The notes beneath the pieces were generated by a model. It was not told the origin of the DNA. It saw only the letters and a program-made list of their open reading frames with translations, and ran no database searches. A stretch of DNA of 38,681 nt from an uncultured Clostridia bacterium (GTDB lineage Bacteria; Bacillota; Clostridia; UBA1381): the NCBI GenBank assembly GCA_934476675.1, contig CAKSOE010000030.1:1-38681 (forward strand), written 5' to 3'. The number at the start of each line of letters is the position of its first letter. Within the stretch, counting starts at the first letter, position 1. This document shows positions 13,072-21,382 of this stretch, in pieces. The position numbers were made by a program, and so were the translations under genes.

Positions 13072-13815
13072 ATGCCGGTATTAAGAAAAACAGTCAAGAC
13101 AAGAAATGGAACATTCATAACAAAAACAAAGTGCTTTTTTTATAATCCCGAAAATTCAAAAAGGAGACGTTCGGTAAGAATGTGTCCCATGACGGAGGGA
13201 AAGAAAAAAAGAAATAAGCGTCAGAGTTATCTGAAAAAGAAATATGAAATACTGAATAATTTCGATAAGGGCGATATGTGGGTAACGCTTACATACAGAG
13301 CGGATTGCACACCCAAAACACCGGACGCCGCTCATAAGAATATGACGAGGGTGTTTTCCTGTGTACAGCGTAAATTAAAACGCATGGGAATTGAGTTTAA
13401 ATGCTATGCAAAAACGGAAGCCGGAGAAAATATCCGCGTACATCATCATTTGCTTGTAAAAAACAATTTTCCGGTAATAAGCGTTTTATATGATTACTGG
13501 AAAGAGTACGGGAATATTCGGGATTTTAAAGAAATATATAATTTTTCGGACGGACGTCTTGTTACATACTTCCTTGACTGTGAACATAAGGAGCTGATTT
13601 TTGAAAAATATTATCATACCCGTAATATGATAGCGCCGGAGGTTGAGACGCGTATATATCCGTCAAGATCGTTTCGGGAGAATCCGCGCCCGCCGAAGCC
13701 GGACGCAGACGGTACGGAATACGAAATACGGAATCTTAAAAACTTTTTTCCGGACAGGGACGGATATATATACCAGGAATATGAAATAGTCAAAAAGGAG
13801 GTAAGATTGGAGTGA
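13072..13815 (+). CDS. HUH-type rolling-circle Rep-like protein
   Basis: 247 aa. Motif order fits the Rep ORF2/G2P-like HUH family: WVTLTYR (70-76), then RVHHHLLV with the metal-binding HxH at 124-126, then VTYF with candidate catalytic Tyr166, then a YYHTRNMIAP segment like the R-Y-H-x-S-R end of the family. The usual Lys after the Tyr is not clear, so activity is uncertain. Family enzymes nick DNA and bind it through tyrosine to start rolling-circle replication. No helicase, primase or polymerase gene is seen in this prophage. Confidence 0.8.
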   Translation: MPVLRKTVKTRNGTFITKTKCFFYNPENSKRRRSVRMCPMTEGKKKRNKRQSYLKKKYEILNNFDKGDMWVTLTYRADCTPKTPDAAHKNMTRVFSCVQRKLKRMGIEFKCYAKTEAGENIRVHHHLLVKNNFPVISVLYDYWKEYGNIRDFKEIYNFSDGRLVTYFLDCEHKELIFEKYYHTRNMIAPEVETRIYPSRSFRENPRPPKPDADGTEYEIRNLKNFFPDRDGYIYQEYEIVKKEVRLE

Positions 13816-14162
13816 CGGAATATTGCAGTATATGCGGAATGAAGATTAATAAGGCACATACAGATGAACAGGGTAAGCCGTGGTATTTACAGATATGTTC
13901 ACTGAAATGCGGAAAAGAAGCATTCGGGAAGCTTACGGAGAATATGCGCGCGATGAAAACAACGGAGATTTCGGCGGTAAAGCACGAAACAAAACAGCAG
14001 GGGAATTACAACGATGAATTACTTGAAAAAATGCGTGTACTCCGCGGCTTTGGGTGGAGCTATGAAAGAATAGGTCGAAAGCTAAAAGTGCAGCCAAGCA
14101 TTGTGAGGTATCAGGTAATAAAAATGGAAAAGGAGGCGGCGGAGAATGTCAAGACAACATGA
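13812..14162 (+). CDS. Zinc-finger plus HTH protein, 116 aa
   Basis: Starts at GTG, overlapping the previous stop by 4 bases, after AAAGGAGG. The N-terminus has CSICGMKI and, later, CSLKCG, a four-Cys zinc site. The C-terminus (LLEKMRVLRGFGWSYERIGRKLKV..SIVRYQV) is a resolvase-like helix-turn-helix. Probably a DNA-binding early regulator or replication accessory. No named family. Confidence 0.75.
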   Translation: MTEYCSICGMKINKAHTDEQGKPWYLQICSLKCGKEAFGKLTENMRAMKTTEISAVKHETKQQGNYNDELLEKMRVLRGFGWSYERIGRKLKVQPSIVRYQVIKMEKEAAENVKTT

Positions 14163-14511
14163 GGCGGCGGAGCAGACAACGCTCATGGAGTGGGCGATGA
14201 TGCAGCGCGGCAAATATCCCGAATTGCAGTTGTTGTTCCATATACCGAACGGCGGCAGCAGAAACAGGCTTGAGGCAATAAACCTTAAAAAACAGGGTGT
14301 AAAGGCAGGTGTGCCGGATTTGTTTTTGCCTGTTGCCAGGGGCGGCAAGCATGGACTTTTTATTGAATTGAAGTACGGTAAGAATAAAACGAGCGAGAAC
14401 CAGGACAAATGGCTTTCGGAACTGGAACGGCAGGGTTACAAAACAGCTGTTTGTTACGGGTGTGAAGCGGCGGCGGAAACTTTGGTAAAATATTTGAAAG
14501 GCGGTAAATAA
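14146..14511 (+). CDS. VRR-NUC domain endonuclease
   Basis: 121 aa. Contains HIPNGGSRNRLEAINLKKQGVKAGVPDLFL and GLFIELKYGKNKTSENQDKWL (parts shown), the VRR-NUC signature: GvPDl with Asp58 and IElK with Glu74 and Lys76. Family members are PD-(D/E)XK nucleases found alone in phages, with probable roles in DNA branch cleavage or packaging. Overlaps the previous gene by 17 bases; ribosome site GGAGGCGGCGG. Confidence 0.9.
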   Translation: MSRQHEAAEQTTLMEWAMMQRGKYPELQLLFHIPNGGSRNRLEAINLKKQGVKAGVPDLFLPVARGGKHGLFIELKYGKNKTSENQDKWLSELERQGYKTAVCYGCEAAAETLVKYLKGGK

Positions 14512-14512
14512 A

Positions 14513-15082
14513 ATGTTTTTAAAAAATATGATTGCGCTATGCAAAAAATCGTGGAAAATAACGATGTATCATGATGAACAGGGCGGTAAATGGCTGACGG
14601 ACGGAACGACGTGCGCATATCTGGGCGATGACTGCGAGCTTTCCAAAGAGGATATTCTGTACGTAATGGAGCTTGACGATGATAAAAAAGAGGATATAAC
14701 ACTGACGGATAGTCCTATGCCGGAGGTTTTTGCGAAAAGCATTAACGGGACTATTGAGAAAATAGAGAAATGCAGATTCACAATTAATTGCGACGGTGTG
14801 GCATTGCAGCCGTTCGGAACGTTAAAGGGCGTGCTGTTTCTTGATACAAAGCTTATGCAGATATTCAAGGACGTAAATGGTAAGGAATATTATTTTGACG
14901 GAAAAATGGTTTTTGTAAGGGTGGATAACAGAACAATCGGAATGATTACGCCGTATAGAACGGATCTTGACACGATGTATAATTTTGCATTAAATTTTAC
15001 GAATTTGGTTTGGAAAGCAAAAGAAGACCATTTCTTTGACAGTGAATATCATCAGTATTCGGTATTGGACGATGAGCAGTAA
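14513..15082 (+). CDS. Phage protein, 189 aa
   Basis: Begins MFLKNMIALCKKSWKITMYHDE, with KWLTDGTTCAYLGD, an acidic stretch (VMELDDDKKEDITL) and repeated beta-strand segments (FGTLKGVLFLDTKLMQIF; EYYFDGKMVFVRVDN). It resembles a family common just upstream of terminase genes in Firmicutes siphophages; its function is unknown. Ribosome site AAAGGCGGTAAAT. Overlaps the next gene by 11 bases. Confidence 0.75.
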   Translation: MFLKNMIALCKKSWKITMYHDEQGGKWLTDGTTCAYLGDDCELSKEDILYVMELDDDKKEDITLTDSPMPEVFAKSINGTIEKIEKCRFTINCDGVALQPFGTLKGVLFLDTKLMQIFKDVNGKEYYFDGKMVFVRVDNRTIGMITPYRTDLDTMYNFALNFTNLVWKAKEDHFFDSEYHQYSVLDDEQ

Positions 15083-15248
15083 TATAATTCTTGATGTGTG
15101 CGAGCTGTGCCGGGACTGGAATTTAAAACGGTGCGACAAATGCGATATGTATAAAACGAGATTGCGGGAGGAGGCAAAAGAACGTGACAAAGCAGCAGCT
15201 GAAAAATTACAGAGCCGTAAAAAGAATGATACGGGAAATGGAGATTGA
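15072..15248 (+). CDS. Cys-rich small protein, 58 aa
   Basis: MSSNIILDVCELCRDWNLKRC followed by DKCDMYKTRLREEAKERD gives two CxxC-type pairs and a basic helix. It overlaps the previous gene by 11 bases and the activator gene by 65 bases. A small zinc protein of this type is often found just before the late activator. Function unknown. Confidence 0.55.
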   Translation: MSSNIILDVCELCRDWNLKRCDKCDMYKTRLREEAKERDKAAAEKLQSRKKNDTGNGD

Positions 15249-15576
15249 CATAAAAGAAAATACCGTAAGCGATACTGTCAAGGGGTCAAAGAGCAGTTTT
15301 CCGTATACGCAGAGGACAATCGGAATAAGCGGCGATATGCGTTCGGATCTGCGGCGGCGGAGTGCGGCGCTTGAAAGGTATCGCCGCGAGGCGGCGGAGG
15401 TTGAAGCTTTTGTAAAAGGCATTGACGATACGGTAACAAGGCGGATATTTGAATTGATGTACATAAACGGAGACCGCCGTCCCGGGTGGAGCAGAGTGGC
15501 GTATCTTTTAGGCGGCGGCAATACACCGGACAGCGCAAGAAAAAATCACGATAGATTTTTGAAAAAAATTTTATAA
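15184..15576 (+). CDS. ArpU/RinA-like late transcription activator
   Basis: 130 aa, GTG start after GGGAGGAGG. Begins TKQQLKNYRAVKRMIREMEIDI, has the TVSDTVKGSKSSFPYTQRTIGISG segment (part) typical of this family, and a C-terminal sigma-like HTH (VTRRIFELMYINGDRRPGWSRVAYLL...SARKNHDRFL). Family members switch on phage late genes. It is the last early gene and lies just before a promoter that lacks a well-placed -35, its probable target. Confidence 0.85.
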   Translation: MTKQQLKNYRAVKRMIREMEIDIKENTVSDTVKGSKSSFPYTQRTIGISGDMRSDLRRRSAALERYRREAAEVEAFVKGIDDTVTRRIFELMYINGDRRPGWSRVAYLLGGGNTPDSARKNHDRFLKKIL

Positions 15577-15586
15577 AAATGAAAAG

Positions 15587-15620
15587 TTGTCCGTTTTGTC
15601 CGTTTTTCCTGTGTTATAAT
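15587..15620 (+). promoter_or_regulatory. Late promoter, activator dependent
   Basis: Extended -10 TGTTATAAT (core 15615-15620) with the 9-bp direct repeat TTGTCCGTT in tandem (15587-15595 and 15596-15604) upstream. No -35 lies at 17 bp; the nearest TTGTCC is 13 bp away. The tandem repeat is the likely binding site of the ArpU/RinA-like protein encoded just upstream. Confidence 0.75.
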
Positions 15621-15636
15621 ACATAATGGAGAAAGT

Positions 15637-15660
15637 AGAACCTTAGTTCTTTTTCTTTTA
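15637..15660 (+). terminator. Leader hairpin 1
   Basis: AGAAC (15637-15641) and GTTCT (15646-15650) enclose CTTA and are followed by a T-rich run. It lies 17 bases after the late -10, so it would act on the nascent late transcript. The stem is short; weak terminator or pause. Confidence 0.4.
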
Positions 15661-15699
15661 TGAGTATATCATTCCTTTTGATAATTTTTATCGGAGAAG

Positions 15700-15725
15700 A
15701 CACCGTTCAGGGCGGTGTTTTTTTC
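15700..15725 (+). terminator. Leader hairpin 2 (terminator)
   Basis: ACACCG (15700-15705) pairs with CGGTGT (15713-15718), followed by seven T. It stands between the late promoter and the terminase genes, so late expression needs readthrough or antitermination. The 35-codon frame across it has no ribosome site. Confidence 0.65.
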
Positions 15726-15822
15726 GTGCGCGGCGGCGCGTTTTGGAGAAATGATATAAAGATATAAGTAGATAAAAAATAAAAAATTTCCGAAAATTAC
15801 CGATTTTAAGGGGGTGTGCGCA

Positions 15823-16185
15823 GTGAAAGGAAAACGGGCAAAAGCAGTGTTAATGCTGGTTTCGGGAGAATATTCGTTAAAGAAAATAGCCGAGGAGCTG
15901 AAAATTTCGGAAAAGACGCTGTATAATTGGCGAAATGAAGATGAGTTTGCGGCAGAGGTTGAAAAGCGCACGCGCTTGAAAATCAGCGCGCTGGCAAACA
16001 AGGCTTTAAAGAAACAGGAGGAGCTTTTGGACTGCCGAAGTTCAATGGTTGCGCATCTGGCGGCGAAAGACATAATGGACCGCGCGGGATATAACGCAAA
16101 TAATAAAATTCAGCTGAATAACGATGTTCCGGTACAGATTATTAATAACATTCCGCGAAAGGGTGACGGCGATGCCGGAACTTGA
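15823..16185 (+). CDS. terS: Terminase small subunit
   Basis: 120 aa. An N-terminal helix-turn-helix (GEYSLKKIAEELKISEKTLYNWRNEDEF) binds the packaging site; a helical middle (KISALANKALKKQEELLD) and a tail ending QIINNIPRKGDGDAGT follow. GTG at 15823 has AAGGGGG 8 bases upstream; the GTG at 15814 lies in that site. Overlaps the large subunit by 14 bases. Late genes start here. Confidence 0.9.
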   Translation: MKGKRAKAVLMLVSGEYSLKKIAEELKISEKTLYNWRNEDEFAAEVEKRTRLKISALANKALKKQEELLDCRSSMVAHLAAKDIMDRAGYNANNKIQLNNDVPVQIINNIPRKGDGDAGT

Positions 16186-17431
16186 TAAGATAATAGCTCC
16201 GCCGTTTTATGATTTGTATTATGACGTTACAGAGCATAAGCACACGCATTATTGGCTTAAAGGCGGCAGAGGTTCTACAAAGTCAACGTTTGTAAGCGTT
16301 ATGGTTATATTGGGAATCATGCAGAATGAAAATGCGAATGCCGTAGTAATACGAAAAGTAGGCTTATATTTAAAAGATTCGGTATTTTCACAGCTTGAAT
16401 GGGCTATTGAAAAGCTGGGTGTTGTGGGGTTGTGGCAGTGTAAAACAAGTCCTATGGAAATGATATATATTCCGACAGGACAAAAAATATTATTCCGCGG
16501 GGCGGATAAGCCGAGAAAACTCAAATCAACCAAAGTTGCAAAAGGATATGTTGCGTATATATGGTATGAGGAATGTGACGAATTTGAAGGAACGGAGGAA
16601 ATACGAACCATTAATCAATCACTGATGCGCGGCGGCGAGATATTCACCGTGTTTTATTCATACAATCCCCCGAAATCACAGCGGAGCTGGGTCAATAAAG
16701 AGATTGCGGAGGAAAGAAAAGACAGAATTGTACACCACAGTACTTATTTGGAAGTGCCGGAGGAATGGCTCGGAGAACAATTCAGAGTAGAGGCGGAGCA
16801 TTTGAAGAAAACAAAACCCGATGCCTACGCTCATGAATATTTAGGCAAGGTAACGGGAACCGGCGGCGAGGTATTCAGAAATATAATTCTCAGACGCATA
16901 GAAAACAGCGAAATAGAAAGCTTTGATAAAATACATCGCGGAATAGATTTCGGTTACGCAGCTGATCCGTTTACGTATATAGTCTGTAATTATGACAAAA
17001 CGCGGCGGCGGCTGTATATATTCGATGAAATATACAAGGTGGGACTTGCAAATTCAAAGGCGGCAAAGCTTATAGAGGAGCACGGCAGTTACAAACAGGC
17101 GATTATATGCGATTGTGCAGAACCCAAGAGCATCGCGGAGATGCGTAACCTGGGCTTGAATGTAAGAGGTGCGAAAAAAGGACCGGACAGCGTAGAATAC
17201 GGAATAAAATTCTTGCAGAGCCTGGAAGAAATAATAATCGACAATGTACGGTGTCCCGAAACTGCAAAGGAGTTTTACGGATATGAGCTTGAGCCGGACG
17301 GCAATGACGGATTTAAGGACGGTTATCCCGATAAGAATAACCACACCATAGACGCGGTAAGGTATGCGCTTGAAAGCGAAATGAGCACCAGACAGGCAAG
17401 GATTTTAAACAGAAAGGATTTCGGATTATGA
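16172..17431 (+). CDS. terL: Terminase large subunit (PBSX/Terminase_3 family)
   Basis: 419 aa. Walker A GGRGSTKS (31-38), Walker B region YIWYEECDEF near 130, and a C-terminal nuclease half with RGIDFGYAADPF, ICDCAEPKS and NHTIDAVRYAL supplying the acidic residues. It pumps DNA into the prohead and cuts it. Start MPELDK at 16172 fits the overlap with the small subunit; the upstream frame only shadows terS. The family suggests headful or cos packaging of an SPP1/PBSX-like head; which is not clear. Confidence 0.95.
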   Translation: MPELDKIIAPPFYDLYYDVTEHKHTHYWLKGGRGSTKSTFVSVMVILGIMQNENANAVVIRKVGLYLKDSVFSQLEWAIEKLGVVGLWQCKTSPMEMIYIPTGQKILFRGADKPRKLKSTKVAKGYVAYIWYEECDEFEGTEEIRTINQSLMRGGEIFTVFYSYNPPKSQRSWVNKEIAEERKDRIVHHSTYLEVPEEWLGEQFRVEAEHLKKTKPDAYAHEYLGKVTGTGGEVFRNIILRRIENSEIESFDKIHRGIDFGYAADPFTYIVCNYDKTRRRLYIFDEIYKVGLANSKAAKLIEEHGSYKQAIICDCAEPKSIAEMRNLGLNVRGAKKGPDSVEYGIKFLQSLEEIIIDNVRCPETAKEFYGYELEPDGNDGFKDGYPDKNNHTIDAVRYALESEMSTRQARILNRKDFGL

Positions 17432-18768
17432 TAATTAACGAGGAATTTATACAGAACGGAATAAGCGCGCAGCTTTTGGGGCGGCTTATAAACAAGCATG
17501 AAGAAACGTATTCACGGCTTATAAAGCTGCATGAATACTACATAGGCAATCACAGCATTTTGAACCGTAAAAAGCAATCAGATACGGCGGCAAACAATAA
17601 AACGGTGTGCAATCATGCAAAATACATTGTGGATATGGCGCAGAGCTATCTTGCCGGAAATCCTATAACATATTCGGCAAGCGAGGATTACGACATAGAG
17701 GCGTTAAAAAATGCTTATCTTGAACAGGGCATTGATACGCTTGACAGCGAGATTGTAAAGAATATAAATATTTACGGTCGGGCGTATGAACTTGTATATG
17801 CAAACGGTGAGAGCAAACCCAGAAGCGCATACATTTCGCCGACAAACGCATTTGTGTGTTACGGTCAGAGTGCGGAGCGCAAACCATTGTTCGGTGTGCA
17901 TTATTACCGCGAGACGGATATAGACGGCAGTGTAATACGCGTATGCTGCTGTGTGTATGACGATAGCCATATTTATAAATTCACGGCGAAACAGGACAAT
18001 TTCGGCGCATTGACGCTTGAAAGCACAGAACCGCATTATTTCGGCAAAGTGCCGCTGATTGAATACGACAATAACGAGGACAGGCAGGGCGATTTTGAGC
18101 AGCTCATACCGCTTATAGACGCATATAATATATTGCAGTCCGACAGGGTGAACGACAAAGAACAGTTTGTTGACGCATTTTTGTTTTTGGTGGGTATAGA
18201 GATTGACAGCGAACAGGCGAAGAAGCTGAAAGAAGAAAAAATCCTTTTGGGATATGAAAATGCGCAGGCGCAGTATCTTTCAAAAGTTATGTCTGAAAGC
18301 GACGTTAAAGTATTAAGAGACGATTTAAAAGAGGATATACACCGCTTTTCAATGGTGCCGGATCTGACGGATGAGAGCTTCGGTAATAACCTTTCGGGCG
18401 TAGCAATCAAGTATAAGCTTCTGGGATTTGAACAGATGATAAAAAACAAGGAACGGTATTTTTCAAAAGGTCTGCGGCGGCGGCTGGAATTATATAATAA
18501 CTTCCTTGCGTTAAAGGGAGAAATGGCAATTGTGCCGATACACAGGATAGATATTATATTCACACGTAATCTTCCGGCGAATAACCTTGAAGCGGCGCAG
18601 ATGATAAGCAACCTTAGCGGAATAGCAACGGCGGAAACACTGCTCGGACAGCTTGATTTTGTAACGGACGCAAAAGAGGAGGCACAAGCGGCGGCGGAGG
18701 AAAAGGCACAGAAGCATTCGCTTGATGTGCGGTACAATGAAGAAACAGCGGCAGGGGGCGGCTATTGA
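17428..18768 (+). CDS. Portal protein (SPP1 gp6 type)
   Basis: 446 aa. The ATG overlaps the terL stop (ATGA). Typical order: helical N-terminus (LLGRLINKHEETYSRLIKLHEYYIGN in part), NKTVCNHAKYIVDMAQSYLAGNPITY, an alpha/beta wing, then VVPLIEYDNNEDRQGDF-like and SGVAIKYKLLGFEQM near 330. The Ala/Glu-rich tail is usual. It forms the dodecameric DNA gate at one capsid vertex and is the docking site for the terminase. Confidence 0.92.
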   Translation: MIINEEFIQNGISAQLLGRLINKHEETYSRLIKLHEYYIGNHSILNRKKQSDTAANNKTVCNHAKYIVDMAQSYLAGNPITYSASEDYDIEALKNAYLEQGIDTLDSEIVKNINIYGRAYELVYANGESKPRSAYISPTNAFVCYGQSAERKPLFGVHYYRETDIDGSVIRVCCCVYDDSHIYKFTAKQDNFGALTLESTEPHYFGKVPLIEYDNNEDRQGDFEQLIPLIDAYNILQSDRVNDKEQFVDAFLFLVGIEIDSEQAKKLKEEKILLGYENAQAQYLSKVMSESDVKVLRDDLKEDIHRFSMVPDLTDESFGNNLSGVAIKYKLLGFEQMIKNKERYFSKGLRRRLELYNNFLALKGEMAIVPIHRIDIIFTRNLPANNLEAAQMISNLSGIATAETLLGQLDFVTDAKEEAQAAAEEKAQKHSLDVRYNEETAAGGGY

Positions 18769-19130
18769 TGGAAATACATATTGAGGGTTTAGACAGCGTC
18801 CGCGATATGCTTAGCGAACGCGCCGAACAAATAGCGGAGAATATCGCCAAAGGCGTAGCGGAAGCAGGGGAGCTTGTAAAAGGTGAAGCAAAGCATTTAG
18901 CGCCTGTCAGCACAGAAAAAACACGCCCAGGCGGACCTCATGGAGAATTAAGAGATTCCATAACATCAGTTGCAAGCGGTAACACAGCCCTTATAGGAAC
19001 TAATAAGGAATACGGTATATACCAGGAGTTTGGCACGTACAAAATGGCGGCACAGCCATATCTTGTGCCGGCTCTGAAAAATAAGGAGAATGAAGTCAGA
19101 GAAACAATTAAAAATGCGGTGATGAAATGA
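18768..19130 (+). CDS. HK97 gp10-like head-tail protein
   Basis: 120 aa. VRDMLSERAEQI...GELVKGEAKHLAPV, GELRDSI, YGIYQEFGTYKMAAQPYLVPAL is the HK97-gp10 family pattern. In related phages this gene follows the head-tail connector genes; here it lies between portal and head morphogenesis genes, while the usual place (near 23840) is empty. ATG 18768 is preferred to TTG 18765 because AGGGGGCGG is 10 bases upstream. Confidence 0.85.
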   Translation: MEIHIEGLDSVRDMLSERAEQIAENIAKGVAEAGELVKGEAKHLAPVSTEKTRPGGPHGELRDSITSVASGNTALIGTNKEYGIYQEFGTYKMAAQPYLVPALKNKENEVRETIKNAVMK

Positions 19131-20644
19131 ACCCAAAGAAACAGGCAGAATTTTGGAAAGAAGCTGCGCTTTTAAGAGAAGTGGCAGTGCAGGACAACGC
19201 AACATATACGGCGGAGGAAATCTTGAAGCTGTATGATGAAGCATTGGACGATATAGAGGTTGAAATCCGAAAGATAGAATATAATTACAGAAAGCGTTTC
19301 GGTATTGATAACGAAACAGCCGAATATTTTCTCACACAGGCACAGGAGGACGCAAACACAGCAAGGCTTTTGCAGGCGTTAGAACAGGCGCCGGACGAAA
19401 AAGCGAGAAAAGATATATTGTATTATATTAATCGTGACGGATTGTCTACAAGAGCATATGCGGCACGGCGTGAGCGTTATCGCGCAGTTGAAAAGGAAAT
19501 ATATGCGCGTATAAAGGTAATAGCGGCAAAAGGTATTCCGCTTATGGGCGAGATGCTCAAAAACGCATACAAAGAAAGCTATTACGGAAATATTGACGAT
19601 ATGGCAAAGGGCGCGAATGTCGGTATACGGTTTTCCATTTTAAACGACAGAGCAATCAACGAGGCGGTTAATGCAAAATGGAGCGGTAAGCATTTTTCTA
19701 AATCAATATGGGATAATACGGATAAGCTTGCGGAGGAATCGCAAAAGCTTGTTGTCAAGGCTCTTATGTCGGGTGAGGCATTAAACAAAACGGCGGATAA
19801 GCTTGCGGATAAATTCCAGGTCAGCAAATTTCAAGCAACGACGCTTGTAAGAACAGAAACGGCACATATACATAATGAGGCTGATTTTCAAGCGTATAAG
19901 GATGTAGGAATAAAGAAATATAAATACCTTGCTACGCTTGATTATGCAACGTGTGAGACGTGCCAGCCGCTTGACGGTATGGTGTTTGACGTATCACAAA
20001 GGCAAGAGGGCGTAAATGCTCCGGTAATGCACCCGCGCTGCCGATGCACCACCACGCCGGATGTTGATTATGCAAACAGACGTGCGCGTGATCCGATAAC
20101 GGGTAAAAGCAGCGTGATTGACGGCAGCGTTACATATGAGCAATGGGTAAAGAACATGACACCGCAGCAGAAAAGCGCGCTGGAGCTTGCAAGGAAAAAG
20201 GACAGCCGTGCGGCGGCGGACAAGGTGCAGTATGTGAAATACCGCAACGCCCTCGGATTAAAAACTATGCCGAGTTCATTTGACAAATTCCAGAATTTGA
20301 AGTATAATGATGTTGAGCGGTGGAAAGAGATAAAAAGGCAGTACAGATATGAAAGCAATCCATATTTACAGGCAAGGCTTGACTGTGTTATGCCGAACGG
20401 TGAAAAATTATTCATACCGAACCATTCTATAATAACCAACAGAAAAGCCATAGCGGGTAATGGAACAAATAAAGCGTTGAAAGCTGAGGACACGCTGATA
20501 GAGAAATATGGCGGAGCGGCAGGACAATGGAAAAAATGTGTTGGAAAAATAGAAAGTGAAAAACACATTTTTGATGTACATTGGTATGAGCTTGACAGAA
20601 AACAATATGATACAAAGTTAAAGCATGGCGGTGATAAAACATGA
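19127..20644 (+). CDS. Head morphogenesis protein (SPP1 gp7) with C-terminal toxin-like domain
   Basis: 505 aa. The SPP1 gp7/Mu F-type core runs to about residue 320: ATTLVRTETAHIHNEADFQAY, CETCQPLDGMVFD near 275 and APVMHPRCRCTT near 302. Beyond it a separate C-terminal domain (about 410-505) has FIPNHSIITNRKAIAGNG, KYGGAAGQWKKCVGKIESE and FDVHWYELDRKQYD. This resembles the nuclease-type domains of phage polymorphic toxins, possibly the toxin-50 group. It may be injected with DNA. A small gene with overlapping start follows and could be its immunity partner. Confidence 0.85.
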   Translation: MNPKKQAEFWKEAALLREVAVQDNATYTAEEILKLYDEALDDIEVEIRKIEYNYRKRFGIDNETAEYFLTQAQEDANTARLLQALEQAPDEKARKDILYYINRDGLSTRAYAARRERYRAVEKEIYARIKVIAAKGIPLMGEMLKNAYKESYYGNIDDMAKGANVGIRFSILNDRAINEAVNAKWSGKHFSKSIWDNTDKLAEESQKLVVKALMSGEALNKTADKLADKFQVSKFQATTLVRTETAHIHNEADFQAYKDVGIKKYKYLATLDYATCETCQPLDGMVFDVSQRQEGVNAPVMHPRCRCTTTPDVDYANRRARDPITGKSSVIDGSVTYEQWVKNMTPQQKSALELARKKDSRAAADKVQYVKYRNALGLKTMPSSFDKFQNLKYNDVERWKEIKRQYRYESNPYLQARLDCVMPNGEKLFIPNHSIITNRKAIAGNGTNKALKAEDTLIEKYGGAAGQWKKCVGKIESEKHIFDVHWYELDRKQYDTKLKHGGDKT

Positions 20645-20835
20645 AATTAAAATATATAGGCGAAAGCTTCGGCGTTGACAGTCTTACAAATGGCAAGATA
20701 TATGAGGCAACCGATGAGGGGAATTTTTATAGGGTTATTGATGATAGCGGAGAGGATTATTTATATTCAAAGATAAAACCAGCGCCGCTTGATGGTTCAA
20801 GCCCCGGCGGAAGATGGGAAATCATAGAAAACTGA
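20641..20835 (+). CDS. Small protein after toxin-like domain, possible immunity protein
   Basis: 64 aa; its ATG overlaps the stop of the head morphogenesis gene. KLKYIGESFGVDSLTNGKIYEA then YRVIDDSGEDYLYS and SSPGGRWEIIE is a small SH3-like family that I know from this position beside phage minor head toxins. Overlap, co-occurrence and size fit an immunity protein that protects the lysogen or assembling head, but no direct evidence exists. Confidence 0.75.
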   Translation: MKLKYIGESFGVDSLTNGKIYEATDEGNFYRVIDDSGEDYLYSKIKPAPLDGSSPGGRWEIIEN

Positions 20836-20840
20836 ATAAT

Positions 20841-20869
20841 AAAGCGTTTACGGTTATGTAAGCGCTTTT
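20841..20869 (+). terminator. Terminator-like hairpin after immunity-like gene
   Basis: AAAGCGTTTAC (20841-20851) pairs with GTAAGCGCTTT (20858-20868) with one wobble; only a short T run follows. It may give partial termination within the head operon. Confidence 0.5.
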
Positions 20870-20889
20870 GTTATGAAAGGAGCAAAATA

Positions 20890-21279
20890 ATGAAATTAGA
20901 TGCCAAACAGCAAGTATTACTTGCATTGTACATAGAATATCAAAAAGACCTGCCTAAAATGGACAGCGTTAAGTGTTCAAGCTTAAACATGGACATTGAT
21001 GTGTTCAATACTGCACTCGGAAAACTATCGAAAGAAGGATATATAAGCGGCTTGTACGCATATCCGGCAGACAATAACGAGTTTTACGAAGTGTATACAA
21101 AAAATGTCGGTCTTACAAAAGACGGCATAGATTATGTAGAAAGCAAATTCGGAATTGAAAAAGAAATGAGCAATGCGGATAAGTTAAAATATATCATAAA
21201 AAAATGCGGCGTTCTGGGATTACAGGCATTAAAACTGTTTGGAGCGGCGGCATTGGAACATATAAACGACATAATTTAA
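20890..21279 (+). CDS. YjcQ-like winged-helix protein
   Basis: 129 aa. Begins MKLDAKQQVLLALYIEYQKDLP and continues LNMDIDVFNTALGKLSKEGYISGLYAY (part), VGLTKDGIDYVES: the YjcQ pattern, a small winged-helix domain found in Firmicutes prophages. Residues beyond 100 form an added hydrophobic helix (KCGVLGLQALKLFGAAALEHI). It interrupts the head genes between two terminators, so it looks like a moron gene. Ribosome site GAAAGGAGCAAAATA. Confidence 0.8.
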   Translation: MKLDAKQQVLLALYIEYQKDLPKMDSVKCSSLNMDIDVFNTALGKLSKEGYISGLYAYPADNNEFYEVYTKNVGLTKDGIDYVESKFGIEKEMSNADKLKYIIKKCGVLGLQALKLFGAAALEHINDII

Positions 21280-21285
21280 TAAATC

Positions 21286-21317
21286 AAGAGCAGTTTTAAA
21301 AGAACTGTTCTTTTTTT
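21286..21317 (+). terminator. Rho-independent terminator before scaffold
   Basis: AAGAGCAGTT (21286-21295) and AACTGTTCTT (21303-21312) pair over 10 bp with one wobble, then seven T. It separates the portal/toxin/YjcQ block from the scaffold and capsid genes, yet no obvious promoter restarts transcription after it. Confidence 0.75.
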
Positions 21318-21382
21318 ATAAAAATCGTCCTAAGCAAGACGTTAAAAGGCTTAAATTTTATGCCATAAAGGAGGATTTTAAA

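Noticed and set aside
15660..15767. 35-codon frame in the late leader
   Set aside because: No ribosome site and it reads through the terminator hairpin.
18036..18737. 233-aa minus-strand frame
   Set aside because: Shadow of the portal gene.
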